Below are positions 1 through 8,732 of a stretch of DNA of 64,000 nt, piece by piece. The position numbers and the translations under genes were made by a program. Origin of the DNA: Desulfurococcus mucosus DSM 2162. Its GTDB lineage: Archaea; Thermoproteota; Thermoprotei_A; Sulfolobales; Desulfurococcaceae. Position 1 is the first letter of the stretch. Every line of letters begins with the position of its first letter. Below the pieces are notes generated by a model, which saw only the letters and a list, made by a program, of their open reading frames with translations, was not told where the DNA came from and searched no databases. The stretch covers positions 372,001-436,000 of the forward strand of contig NC_014961.1 of assembly GCF_000186365.1 (NCBI RefSeq), read 5' to 3'.

Positions 1-1433
1 ACAGGCTACTCGACCCAGACTCCTTCGTCGAGCTACAGTGGGTGAGGACGCATAGGTCAACCTACTTCGGGCTCGACAAGGTGAAGTACTACGGGGACGG
101 CGTGGTAGCCGGCTACGGTACAATAGATAGACGCCTCGTCTACATTTACGCCCAGGACTTCACGGTTCTCGGCGGGAGCATCGGGGAGGCACACGGGGAG
201 AAGATTGCCAGGCTCATAGAGCTGGCTGTTGAAACCGGTGCACCCGTCATAGGGCTATATGACTCAGGCGGTGCACGCATACAGGAGGGCGTTGCATCCC
301 TCCACGGGTGCGGGAGGATATTCTACTCGAATGTGAAGGCCAGCGGGGTTGTGCCGCAGATAGCCGTGGTAATGGGTCCCTGCGCCGGGGCAGCTGCCTA
401 TAGCCCGGCCCTCATGGACTTCGTCATAATGGTTAAGTCATCCTACATGTTCATAACGGGTCCAGAAGTAGTTAAGGCGGCGCTAGGCGTCGACGTAACC
501 TTCGAGCAGCTCGGCGGGGCCAACATACATGCGTCGACAAGCGGTGTCGCACACTTCATCACTGAGGACGAGGAGTCAGCCCTCTCTCTTGTAAGGAAGC
601 TCCTCTCATACCTGCCAAGCAACAACATGGAGGAGCCTCCACGGGTTCCAAGCGAGGACCCGGTTGACAGGAGGATGGACGAGATATACGAGGTTGTTCC
701 AACGGACCCTGTGAAACCATTCGACGTTAAGAAGGTTATATCGATGATCGTTGATGAAGGAGACTTCCTAGAGGTCCACGAGCACTACGGTAGGTCTGCG
801 GTAGTAGGGTTCGGCAGGATAGGAGGCTACACGGTTGGCATAGTTGCAAACCAGCCGGCTGTAAACGCAGGCGTCATAGATATAGATGCAAGCAACAAGA
901 TAGCCAGGTTCGTCAGGTTCTGCGACTCCTTCAACATACCGATCGTAACCCTCGTGGATACACCGGGCTTCATGCCTGGAGTCGACCAGGAGCACGGCGG
1001 GATAATAAGGCATGGGGCTAAAGTCCTCTACGCATACGCTGAGGCAACAGTCCCAAAGATAACCCTGGTAATGAGGAAGGCCTACGGCGGAGCATACATA
1101 GCGATGGGCAGCCTCTCACTCGGCAGCGACGTGAACCTAGCGTGGCCTACAGCAGAGATAGCTGTAATGGGACCCGAGGGAGCCATAAGGATACTCTACA
1201 GGAAGGAGCTGGCGCAGGCACCCGACCCCGAGGAGCTCGCCAGAAGAAAGCTCGCAGAGTACAGGGAGGTCTTCGCCAACCCCTTCAGGGCAGCCGAACT
1301 AGGCTACATCGACGACGTAATAGACCCGGCGTTAACGAGGCTCAGGATATACCAGGTTCTAGAAGCCTTGAAATCCAAGAGGGAGGAGTTCCTGGGGACA
1401 GTGCCAAAGAAGCACGGTAACACACCGCTTTAG
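1..1433 (+). CDS. acyl-CoA carboxylase/methylmalonyl-CoA decarboxylase carboxyltransferase subunit, 5' partial
   Basis: This is the carboxyltransferase (beta) subunit of a biotin-dependent acyl-CoA carboxylase or of methylmalonyl-CoA decarboxylase, a soluble crotonase-fold enzyme that moves CO2 between biotin and an acyl-CoA. The frame is open to the first base of the window. The codons before the GTG at 42 read RLLDPDSFVELQW, a conserved N-terminal stretch of this family, so the true start lies upstream. Two glycine-rich acyl-CoA and biotin-binding regions are visible, near DSGGARIQEG and near DTPGFMPG followed by KAYGGAYIAMGS. The length fits the usual 510-520 residues minus the missing start. 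The likely partner is the biotin carrier at 5973-6500. No biotin carboxylase is in view, so carboxylase and decarboxylase cannot be told apart here. Confidence 0.93.
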   Translation, partial: RLLDPDSFVELQWVRTHRSTYFGLDKVKYYGDGVVAGYGTIDRRLVYIYAQDFTVLGGSIGEAHGEKIARLIELAVETGAPVIGLYDSGGARIQEGVASLHGCGRIFYSNVKASGVVPQIAVVMGPCAGAAAYSPALMDFVIMVKSSYMFITGPEVVKAALGVDVTFEQLGGANIHASTSGVAHFITEDEESALSLVRKLLSYLPSNNMEEPPRVPSEDPVDRRMDEIYEVVPTDPVKPFDVKKVISMIVDEGDFLEVHEHYGRSAVVGFGRIGGYTVGIVANQPAVNAGVIDIDASNKIARFVRFCDSFNIPIVTLVDTPGFMPGVDQEHGGIIRHGAKVLYAYAEATVPKITLVMRKAYGGAYIAMGSLSLGSDVNLAWPTAEIAVMGPEGAIRILYRKELAQAPDPEELARRKLAEYREVFANPFRAAELGYIDDVIDPALTRLRIYQVLEALKSKREEFLGTVPKKHGNTPL

Positions 1434-1725
1434 CCACGGAGACCCTCAAACAATCCCCACCCTGTTTTGAGCACGAACACAGTACTAGTGCAGGAACCCA
1501 TGTGAAGGCAGCTTAGAGTGTTGAATATTTTCCAGATATTTCCGTGGTGGTTATGTTTGAATGAGCTCTGCGAGCCGAGCAAGAGGGACGCTGAATGAAC
1601 CCTTTTCACCGAGGGGAGTCGCGATGACCCACCATGTAACTGGGAAGGATGCTACTAGGCCTTAAGAGGCAGGAAGCCTAGTTGGAAAACAGTCTAGACA
1701 AGAGCACTCGATGCATGAACAGTGT
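1434..1725. other. intergenic stretch without recognisable gene
   Basis: I found no open frame with coding character here and no tRNA-like fold. The stretch follows the stop of the carboxyltransferase and precedes the 3' end of a small convergent gene. A terminator for the carboxyltransferase is expected here, but I could not pick out a convincing one. Confidence 0.4.
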
Positions 1726-1904
1726 TTACGGTGGTTTTCTTCCTCGGCTCCGTTTCCGTCTTCTGTGTTCTCTCTCAGCCTCCTCCCCGTCCACTGAGTC
1801 TTCAACCTCTTCTCCGCCCGCCTCTTCGGACAGTACGACGTAGAGGGCTTTGACTTCGACGAGCTCCTCCCGCTTAATCCTAGGGGCTTGCCCTTCGTCC
1901 CCAT
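1726..1904 (-). pseudogene. 59-codon basic/acidic small protein gene with one-base deletion
   Basis: A TATA box (TATAAATA on the minus strand, 1930-1937) lies about 28 bases upstream of an ATG at 1904, an ideal leaderless start. The first nine codons read MGTKGKPLG. The frame then loses its coding character, while the next frame continues as IKREELVEVKALYVVLSE, then an acidic stretch, then a basic tail ending RGRKPP and TAA at 1726. The span is 179 bases, one short of 60 codons, so a single base seems missing near 1878-1882 (GG.ATT). I do not recognise the protein. The switch from acidic to lysine/arginine-rich residues suggests a nucleic-acid or ribosome-associated small protein, but that is only inference. 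The lesion may be real or a sequence error. Confidence 0.5.
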
Positions 1905-2133
1905 CAGTTAGCGTTGTTGAAGGGTGAATGTATTTATACCTTCACCGGATCAGCCGCGATGCGTATCGCCCGCAAGCCCGTGGAAAGATAGAAAAAGCTG
2001 AGAGGCGTGGTAAAGGTGCGGGCCCGGAGACGCGGAGGCCCGGTTTTTCCCCGATCCCCCGTGCGACAGAGGATCGAACGCTGCTGGCGCCTATCAAAAA
2101 ATATGTGCACCGCAAAAACGGTTTTCTCGGCTT
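1905..2133. other. intergenic region between divergent/convergent small gene and RM gene
   Basis: It contains the minus-strand TATA box at 1930-1937 and GC-rich sequence with short self-complementary patches (GGGCC...GGCCC near 2021-2043). There is no supported gene. A patch near 2085 resembles a T-loop but cannot be folded into a tRNA. Confidence 0.4.
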
Positions 2134-3114
2134 CTAAAGTTTACTTACAAGCCCTTCTATCTCGTTTTCAAACTTTTTGTAGTCTTCGCCCTTCCCACAT
2201 ATTTCTCTGCCTATTTCGGCAAGCCTCTTATGATCGCTGTTTTTAGGGTCGTACTTTGGTATTCTGAAGAACTTTATGAACCTTGGTTCCACGTGTCCAA
2301 CCCATGGGCTTATCTCATTTATTACAGCATTAATTTGTGGTGCAAGTAATATTGAAGACAGGTAATAAGCTTCTTCTAAGCTGTTTACAACAATGTAATG
2401 TGCGGTATGTTCAGGTACTGCACCATCTGTTACAACTGCTGGTATAAACCTTTTTGCAACATCTCTCCAAACAACTTTGTATCTGCTCATAGCATCTAGA
2501 CTCATTCTCTCGAGCTCCCACAAATCCTTCTTTAGATGCTTAGATGATGCACCAAGCCTCTTAAGAACCCTTTCATTGCTTAGGTAATTCTTCCAAAGCA
2601 AAGTGTTTCCGAGCTGAGACTCTGTAAGAGGTTGACCAGTGGATCTATCATATGCCGCTATGAAGTATCTATAACGCTTAATCCTACCAATATCTATATC
2701 CTCTCCTTTGAACCCCTTAAACACAAACCTCTTTTCAATAATAAATGAGGGTAGACCAAGAGCTCTGCTAAGCTTGGTTTCCACACGGACACACTCTTCA
2801 TTAACCCCCAGAGGAGGTGAAACAGGCTGTGGTTCGCCAATAATAAGCCACGCCCCCTTTGCTACTCCAAAGCCCACACCTTCATGCGCCTCATAGCTAC
2901 ACACACCAAAAACATTCTTAGCCTTCTTATATGTTTCCTCACTTAGCCATAACGTTTCCTCAGGGAAGGAAATACTAATATAATTCTGTGGCTTCACAGA
3001 TAAAGAGCTAGTAGCAGAGTAGTTTACTATATCGGAAAGAGAAGGTTCTCTACCTAGTTTCTCAGGAGATAACTCAATACCTGTAAACCTTATGTATCTA
3101 AATCTGTTCTTCAT
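2134..3114 (-). CDS. specificity/C-terminal half of a split type IIG-like restriction-modification enzyme
   Basis: This 326-residue protein follows the methyltransferase ORF with a single base between the TAG stop and its ATG (TAG-T-ATG). It looks like the target-recognition and C-terminal part of Eco57I/PglX-like adenine methyltransferases, which normally continue directly after the catalytic domain. Supporting stretches are the aromatic-rich segment with LLWKNYL and the C-terminal pattern ending in FFRIPKYDP and a short helix, typical of target-recognition regions. With the upstream protein the total is about 1087 residues, close to a single-chain type IIG enzyme. The arrangement could be a natural two-subunit enzyme or an old frameshift; a TGA just upstream in this frame fits a separate start. 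Codon use is more AT-rich than in its neighbours, suggesting acquired DNA. Confidence 0.7.
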   Translation of the reverse strand: MKNRFRYIRFTGIELSPEKLGREPSLSDIVNYSATSSLSVKPQNYISISFPEETLWLSEETYKKAKNVFGVCSYEAHEGVGFGVAKGAWLIIGEPQPVSPPLGVNEECVRVETKLSRALGLPSFIIEKRFVFKGFKGEDIDIGRIKRYRYFIAAYDRSTGQPLTESQLGNTLLWKNYLSNERVLKRLGASSKHLKKDLWELERMSLDAMSRYKVVWRDVAKRFIPAVVTDGAVPEHTAHYIVVNSLEEAYYLSSILLAPQINAVINEISPWVGHVEPRFIKFFRIPKYDPKNSDHKRLAEIGREICGKGEDYKKFENEIEGLVSKL

Positions 3115-3115
3115 A

Positions 3116-5401
3116 CTACCTCACCTTAGCAGCAAAGACTATCCCAGGCTGGTTATTTGCTCCTTCAAAGGGCTTAACATCTTCAAGGTCAAACACCTCG
3201 AAAAGTTTTAGACCCATAGCCTCGAAGTTTCTCCATCTAGCCCCATGAACACCCCTGAATATGCTTGCTGGAACCATGAGTGATACTACACCCCCCTTCT
3301 CGAGGAGGTACTTTGTCGCGACTGCGAAGAGGACAATAGATATGTCCAGCTTTAGAGCGGCCGCGCGCGGCGGATTGACGCCAAGCCTTTTTGCAACGCT
3401 TCTTACTTTCTCCGCATAGCTCTCTTCATACTTTGACACATTCACCCACGGCAAGTTCCCCAAGACAAGGTGAAACCTCTTCTGAGTGGACAAATATGCG
3501 AGCGCGTAGTTTGTCAGCAGCGACAGCCACACATGATCTCCCCCTAGCTTTTCGAATGCCTTGATCGTCTTCTCGAGCGCTTCAATGTCTTTTGTCTCAT
3601 CGGGCGATAGGGTGACATTCGCTTTCTCAAGCTCGTTGTTAAAGCCCTGCTTGCCGAAGAGGGCAAGCGCGACGAAGGCCCTGTGCAACTGCGTTAGCCC
3701 CGGGAGCCTTGCAACTAGGGACTTCGGTATCTTAAGAGTTGCCATGGGCACATCCTCGCCTTTGTTATCGCGAGGAATTCTGACATCTGCCCCCGCATCC
3801 TCGAGCTCCTCTGCAAGTTCCTCGAGCTTCTCCTTGTCCTGCGTGAACATGTCTAGGGGCACGTTCACATAGATATAGTCTTTATATACGCTCACCTTTA
3901 GAAATGTCATGAGGCTTGGTGCGGCCTTCTTGGCCTGCGCGTGCGCGTCGTGAAGCGCCAGCAAATCTACCCTGTAGATCGGTATCATGGGCTCTGCCAC
4001 TAGGTACTCGCCTCTTACTGTCAAGAGCCCGGATATTTGGAGAAGGTAGTTGACCTTGGCTGTTAAAACAGCCACAGGATTAATGTCTATTCCAACGACG
4101 TTCTCAAGAATCATTTCAACGAATTTATTCGGGTGCACATCGGGCTTCTTGGTGATGTACCACCTCTGTAAGGCGCTTAGGTATTGGACGCCGAAGGTGA
4201 ACGAGCCGCATGTCGGGTCAATGAATCTTGGAATGGACTTGTTCTTTTCCCAGAACATATGTATGAGCTCAACGATTTCGTTATCCACATCCTTCTCGTG
4301 CTTTAGAATATCTTGCGGCAGCGACCCGTTAACGAGTATGTGTAGGGATCTCCACAGGGCAAGCTTTGCTATCCAGTCGGGTGTGTAGAACTCCCCGAGT
4401 TGCCTCCTGATGTCCCTAGAGACGATGTTTTGGTAGACCCTCTTAAGAAGGTCTAGCTCGATGGGCTTCGACCAGTCGATCTCTATAATATGTTTGCCCA
4501 GATCCCTAAAGAAATCATCCAGTTTCTCGGCAACCTCGGGGTCGAAGACCCAGTCGTACTCGTCTCTCTCAAACAAGTAGTATATGTTGTGCTTCGCCAA
4601 GGCCTTCCCCTCCCAGAAGAGCTCGACGGCCGCTTTGTATCCCTCGTTGGCGAGCCTTAGCGGCGTCGTGTATCTGCCGCGTCCGAGAGAGGCTTCGAGA
4701 ATGGTTGCACCTAGAACCTTCAGGAAAGTTGCATAGAGCGTTAGCGTAGCATACAGCTTATCGAGGTCGGCGAAGAATTCCACGACTTCCTTACCGTATA
4801 TCAGCTCCAGGTTTCTCTCCCATATCCTTTTGTATAGAGCAACGCGTTGCGGAGAACCCCCAACGAGCTGCGTTAGCGAGTCCAAGTGATTTGAGTGAAG
4901 ATCGCGCACCCTAGCCAAGACATTATCGGGCGTCGGGTCGTAAGCCGCTATCTTTAATCCCGTTACGACTTTCAACAGGACTTCAAGCTCTTTCCTAGCC
5001 GCATCGAGCTCCCCTCTTTCAAAAATCCTCACATATACTGGCTTATCGTCCATGTAGAGCTCGAAGCCCACCGGGTTTGTAAACGGGCTCGGGTATTCTG
5101 TGTAATACTTCTCGGTGGGGATATCGATTAGTAGCCCGAATCTGTACCCCGTCAGCTTCATGTAGTTTAAAAGCTGGCTTCTGCCGCGATCCCTACCGCC
5201 GGGTGGCTCACACTCTATCATTAGCTTGCCGTACTTGTAGTCGGCTTTGTAAATTTTTCCGTCCCCCTTAATAACAACCTCTTCCATTTTACAACCGGGG
5301 TCGATCGACCCAAGGACGCCCTCAACAAAATCCTTGGTATATTGCTCCGGGGCTTGGTGGCTCAATTCAAACACCCCTCGAGAAATGACCGATGAAAGCA
5401 T
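3116..5401 (-). CDS. N6-adenine DNA methyltransferase, type IIG/Eco57I-like, catalytic part
   Basis: This 761-residue protein modifies adenine in DNA and probably belongs to a restriction-modification or related defence system. Residues 332-349 hold the helix with LGEFYTP that precedes SAM-binding motif I in type IIG enzymes. Motif I is DPTCGSFTFG (about 395-404). The catalytic motif IV is NLPW (649-652), where NPPY or NPPW is usual. The N-terminal 150 residues could be a nuclease-like domain: D54 and E63 are placed like a PD-(D/E)xK site, but the usual ExK is ECE, so nuclease activity is doubtful. The target-recognition part is encoded separately at 2134-3114. No separate restriction enzyme lies beside it. 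It separates the carboxyltransferase from the biotin carrier and was probably inserted there. Confidence 0.85.
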   Translation of the reverse strand: MLSSVISRGVFELSHQAPEQYTKDFVEGVLGSIDPGCKMEEVVIKGDGKIYKADYKYGKLMIECEPPGGRDRGRSQLLNYMKLTGYRFGLLIDIPTEKYYTEYPSPFTNPVGFELYMDDKPVYVRIFERGELDAARKELEVLLKVVTGLKIAAYDPTPDNVLARVRDLHSNHLDSLTQLVGGSPQRVALYKRIWERNLELIYGKEVVEFFADLDKLYATLTLYATFLKVLGATILEASLGRGRYTTPLRLANEGYKAAVELFWEGKALAKHNIYYLFERDEYDWVFDPEVAEKLDDFFRDLGKHIIEIDWSKPIELDLLKRVYQNIVSRDIRRQLGEFYTPDWIAKLALWRSLHILVNGSLPQDILKHEKDVDNEIVELIHMFWEKNKSIPRFIDPTCGSFTFGVQYLSALQRWYITKKPDVHPNKFVEMILENVVGIDINPVAVLTAKVNYLLQISGLLTVRGEYLVAEPMIPIYRVDLLALHDAHAQAKKAAPSLMTFLKVSVYKDYIYVNVPLDMFTQDKEKLEELAEELEDAGADVRIPRDNKGEDVPMATLKIPKSLVARLPGLTQLHRAFVALALFGKQGFNNELEKANVTLSPDETKDIEALEKTIKAFEKLGGDHVWLSLLTNYALAYLSTQKRFHLVLGNLPWVNVSKYEESYAEKVRSVAKRLGVNPPRAAALKLDISIVLFAVATKYLLEKGGVVSLMVPASIFRGVHGARWRNFEAMGLKLFEVFDLEDVKPFEGANNQPGIVFAAKVR

Positions 5402-5776
5402 TCGAAGGCCCGCCCCAGCTCTGGCTCGCTAGAGAACACATCATCATAGACATCGCCGAGACTAGCATACTTCAACGATCCCACCGCCCCAACATAGTTA
5501 ATGCAATAGGCATGGAACTATTTATGCCTTAAGCCACCCCTACCACTACGCCTTCCTGTGCAGTGGGATCCCCACGGGATTCAACCAGTATGCTGCGAAT
5601 ACGATATTATACCGGGGTACATGGAGGAGGTCGAGGAGTTTAAGCAACTACTAATAGAATACCACCATGGATACAACGGCATACTCAGCCACCTCACCAG
5701 AGCCGGGTTCAAATGCGTAGACTACAAGCCACCACAACATAAGGGAGACACCAGCGTCCTAATATGCTCGAAGTGA
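5392..5776 (+). pseudogene. fragments of an FkbM-like methyltransferase
   Basis: Two short frames look like pieces of one decayed gene. From the ATG at 5392 the frame reads MKAFEGPPQLWLAREHIIIDI and stops at 5530. The end of the segment, before the stop at 5776, contains CEYDIIPG, then FKQLLIEYHHGY, then a final AGFKCVDYKPP. The latter matches the C-terminal pattern of FkbM-family methyltransferases (an E/DYH patch followed by a last helix and strand). The middle of the domain, with the SAM-binding motif, is missing. Such enzymes methylate sugars in glycan clusters, so this may be a relic of a former glycan gene. The family match for the C-terminal part is moderate and for the N-terminal part weak. 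Confidence 0.45.
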
Positions 5777-5972
5777 CTTTTCTAGAACCCTGTTTTAGAG
5801 TTGTTTAAAGAGATGTGTTGGCTGCCTGTGTGTTTCACACTCGGATGAGAGTGCCATGTAAAGGCTGCCAGGTTTCCCTCCGTGAAATTGGTGTGCTCGG
5901 GGTGAACCCTGCGGGCTGGGTGAGGCGGGTGCGTGATGGAGTGCTGTGTGACTGGTTTGATCCGGGAGCCAG
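5777..5972. other. intergenic, no gene seen
   Basis: This is GC-mixed sequence between the methyltransferase relic and the 3' end of the biotin carrier gene. I looked for C/D-box and tRNA patterns and found none that hold up. Confidence 0.4.
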
Positions 5973-6500
5973 CTAGCTTCTCGTCTTCACCTTGACTAGT
6001 TTATCGCCCTTGTTCACCGTGCTGCCGGGCTTCACGTAGACGGCTTCAACTACTCCTTTAAACGGGGTCTTCACCTCTATGAGCATCTTCATTGACTCCA
6101 CTACTGCGACTACATCGTTTTCTCCAATGCTCTGGCCTTCTGCGACCTTCACCTCCACGACTCTACCGCTTATCGGGGTTGATACGACTCCTTCCTCCAT
6201 GGCCGCCGGGGTCTGCTTCTCCTCTTTTCTCTCGACGGCCTTTGCAGCAGCCACGGTTTCCTTAACCTTCTTGACGAGCAGGGGTTCAAGGTTCACGTAT
6301 ACCTTGTCACCGATGACTCCGGCTGACACCATCCTGTCGTCAATGTAGAGCACGTATCTCCCGTCCCCTTCCTTCAGTACTCTAACCCTGTAGATTCTTC
6401 CACCAGGGTCCTTGAGGACGACGACATCCCTCTCCCTTGCTAAGACCTCTATCTCCACGGCTTCATCGTTGAAGAAGACGACGCTGTACTTCTTAGGCAT
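5973..6500 (-). CDS. biotin carboxyl carrier protein
   Basis: This 175-residue protein carries biotin between the catalytic subunits of an acyl-CoA carboxylase or methylmalonyl-CoA decarboxylase. The C-terminal 75 residues form a biotinyl/lipoyl domain. The biotin-accepting lysine is K138 in ESMKM, where the usual motif is AMKM or EAMKM. Ahead of it are a charged linker (EERKEEKQ type, about residues 85-100) and an N-terminal beta-rich domain typical of archaeal biotin carriers. GAGGTG lies about 10 bases before the ATG at 6500. Its likely partner is the carboxyltransferase at 1-1433, from which the restriction-modification genes now separate it. Confidence 0.9.
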   Translation of the reverse strand: MPKKYSVVFFNDEAVEIEVLARERDVVVLKDPGGRIYRVRVLKEGDGRYVLYIDDRMVSAGVIGDKVYVNLEPLLVKKVKETVAAAKAVERKEEKQTPAAMEEGVVSTPISGRVVEVKVAEGQSIGENDVVAVVESMKMLIEVKTPFKGVVEAVYVKPGSTVNKGDKLVKVKTRS

Positions 6501-6685
6501 CCCCCGGCACCTCGAGCGTGTTCAGCAACGCCAACCGTCTTCACCGATCCGACACGGGTTCGCTCATCACTGGTTGGGGATCTATCGGCGGCGGGAGTAT
6601 TAAATACTATGCGTCGCGACAGTGCCGGGGTGGCTGCGAAGCGTTATAACCTTGTTAAACAATAAGTGTTAACGGTGGTGTTTTC

Positions 6686-7774
6686 TTGAGCATAGAGTGG
6701 AGTGAGGTCAAGAGGAGGAGGGAGGAGTTCTGGAACAGTAGCCCAGTGTACAGGGCTATATATGATAGGCTGGTTAAACAAGGCTACCACTTGATAGGCA
6801 CCATAGGGGCTGTGAAGAGATGCCACTGGAGTAAGGAGGCGGTTTTAAGGAACAGGTACTGCTACAAGTGCCTCTGGTACGGTATCGAGAGCCATAGGTG
6901 TATACAGATGACGCCTGTGGCCGCATGGTGCTGGAACAGGTGTCTCCACTGCTGGAGACTGCAGCCCGAGGACATAGGCATGCACTGGGATGACACGCGT
7001 CCACCAGTGGTCGACGACCCGGAGGTCCTCGTCGAGGAGAGCATAAGGGTTCACAGGGAGATAATGGCTGGGTTCAAGGGTAACCCGAGGGCTGACCAGA
7101 GGCTCGTGGAGGAGGCCTTGAACCCTAAGCATGCAGCGATAAGCCTGACGGGTGAACCCCTCCTCTACCCGAGGCTAGGGGAGCTGATAGAGGAGTACCA
7201 TAGGAGAGGGATCACCACGTTCCTCGTCACTCACGGGACGAGGCCGGATGTGCTTGGAAGCCTCGAAGTAGAGCCCAGCCAGCTCTACATTAGCATAGAG
7301 GCATGGGACAAGGACAGCTACGAGCACTTCAACCGCCCCCTTGTACCCAGGGCATGGGAGCTCTTCAACGAGACCCTTGGCCTCATCCCCAGCTTCAAGT
7401 CCCCCACGGTCTTCAGGTTCACGATAGTCAAGGGCTTCAACGACCACGACGTGGCTCTCAGGAGCTTCGCAGGGTTCGTTGAGAAGGCTCAGCCATCCTA
7501 CATAGAGGTGAAGGCGTATATGCATATAGGTGGGAGCAGGGGCAGGTTGTTCAAGAACAATATGCCGAGCCACGGGGAGGTGAGGAATGTGGCTGCGAGA
7601 CTAGCCGAGCTCACAGGCTACCAGGTGCTCAGTGAATCCATACCGAGCCGCATAGTGTTGTTGAGCAGGGTTGGTAAACCCTTGAGGCATGGGAAAGGGT
7701 GTCCAGACGGCGTCGAGCACCCGGAGAAGTATGCGCCCCCATTAACCGAGGAGTACGAGGAGCTCCAGGACTAG
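6686..7774 (+). CDS. taw1: tRNA 4-demethylwyosine synthase (TYW1)
   Basis: This radical SAM enzyme condenses N1-methylguanosine-37 of tRNA-Phe with pyruvate to give 4-demethylwyosine. It acts in the cytoplasm. The radical SAM cluster is CWNRCLHC (C82, C86, C89, the CX3CX2C pattern). A second set of cysteines before it (C46, C59, C62, C72) fits the extra Fe-S cluster of TYW1. The 362-residue length is typical of archaeal TYW1. The start is TTG at 6686: GGTGGTG sits just upstream at 6674-6680 and a TATA-like TTATAA lies near 6646. It is a single-gene unit. Confidence 0.95.
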   Translation: MSIEWSEVKRRREEFWNSSPVYRAIYDRLVKQGYHLIGTIGAVKRCHWSKEAVLRNRYCYKCLWYGIESHRCIQMTPVAAWCWNRCLHCWRLQPEDIGMHWDDTRPPVVDDPEVLVEESIRVHREIMAGFKGNPRADQRLVEEALNPKHAAISLTGEPLLYPRLGELIEEYHRRGITTFLVTHGTRPDVLGSLEVEPSQLYISIEAWDKDSYEHFNRPLVPRAWELFNETLGLIPSFKSPTVFRFTIVKGFNDHDVALRSFAGFVEKAQPSYIEVKAYMHIGGSRGRLFKNNMPSHGEVRNVAARLAELTGYQVLSESIPSRIVLLSRVGKPLRHGKGCPDGVEHPEKYAPPLTEEYEELQD

Positions 7775-7840
7775 CCGGTTGCATCAGTGATTTAACCCCT
7801 TTCACTGGATCACCCTATGCAGTGGGATGGTGGCTTACAC

Positions 7841-8719
7841 ATGGCTCCGAGAATCCTTGTCGCCGGCGCTGGATTAATGGGTTCATCCCTTGCTAAATGC
7901 CTCTCGACGCGTGGGGTAGTAGTCTACGTGTACAATAGGACTGTTGAAAAAGCCCGTGCACTATGCTCTGAAGCCGGGTGCAGGGTGCTCGAGAACCTGG
8001 ACTCCATGCCGGGCTTCGACGCCACAGTAGTATTCCTCTTCGACGACCAAGCCGTCTCAGGCTTCATAGAGGCACTGGTGGACAAGGGGCTTACCGCTGA
8101 AGCAGGGGTGTTAATGGTTTCGTCGACGATAAGCCCTGAGACAAGCATCCGGCTCCACGGCCTCGTCACCAGGGCAGGCGGGGTCTACGTGGAGGCACCT
8201 GTCTACGGGAGCACTGGTGAAGCCTCCTCATGCAGCCTGGTCTCAATGCTCGCCGGGGATCAGGTTGCGAGGAGTAGGGCTGAGGAGGCAGCCTCCCTGT
8301 ACTCTAGGAGGATGTACTGGGTTGGCGGGGTCCCCCAGGCGATGGCTTTGAAGCTGGCGTTGAACAACATAGGGTTAGCGTTGCCGGGCCTCCTAGCCGA
8401 GTCCCTGGCCCTCCTCGAAGCATACGGTGTAGGCAGCGACGTGTTCAGGATGGTTGCCGGAGACCTATGGTTCGGCAGCATGGTGGAGAGGTATATGGAG
8501 AGGGCTATGGCTGCAGCTGGGAGACCCCGGTTCACGGTGAGCGGTGCAGCCAAGGACTACAGGGTTATAGCGTGCACGCTGGCGGGGAAAGGGTATCCTC
8601 CCCTGGTTTCACAGGGGCTCGCCGGCTTCTACACGCTTGCAGCCAGCGTTATGCCGGGCGAGGACTACCCTAGGGCTGTCAACGCGTACAGGGTTTTGAA
8701 GAACCCTAGGCCTCACTGA
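7841..8719 (+). CDS. NAD(P)-dependent beta-hydroxyacid dehydrogenase (3-hydroxyisobutyrate dehydrogenase family)
   Basis: This enzyme oxidises a beta-hydroxyacid or reduces the matching semialdehyde with NAD(P). The N-terminal Rossmann fold shows GAGLMG. The substrate-binding segment SSTISPETS and the segment YGSTGEASS correspond to conserved parts of the family, and the catalytic lysine lies in ALKLALNN. The frame is open from an ATG at 7817, but the ATG at 7841 is preferred: it follows GGGATGGTGG at good spacing and starts directly before the first beta strand (292 residues). The actual substrate cannot be told from sequence. Confidence 0.85.
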   Translation: MAPRILVAGAGLMGSSLAKCLSTRGVVVYVYNRTVEKARALCSEAGCRVLENLDSMPGFDATVVFLFDDQAVSGFIEALVDKGLTAEAGVLMVSSTISPETSIRLHGLVTRAGGVYVEAPVYGSTGEASSCSLVSMLAGDQVARSRAEEAASLYSRRMYWVGGVPQAMALKLALNNIGLALPGLLAESLALLEAYGVGSDVFRMVAGDLWFGSMVERYMERAMAAAGRPRFTVSGAAKDYRVIACTLAGKGYPPLVSQGLAGFYTLAASVMPGEDYPRAVNAYRVLKNPRPH

Positions 8720-8732
8720 GCGGTGGGATGCA

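Noticed and set aside
2060-2110. T-loop-like sequence (GTTCGATCC on the minus strand) suggesting a tRNA
   Set aside because: No matching stem, anticodon arm or acceptor stem could be built around it.
5830-5970. GGATGAG and GTGATGG patches as possible C boxes of an sRNA
   Set aside because: No matching D box (CTGA) at the right spacing, and no terminal stem.
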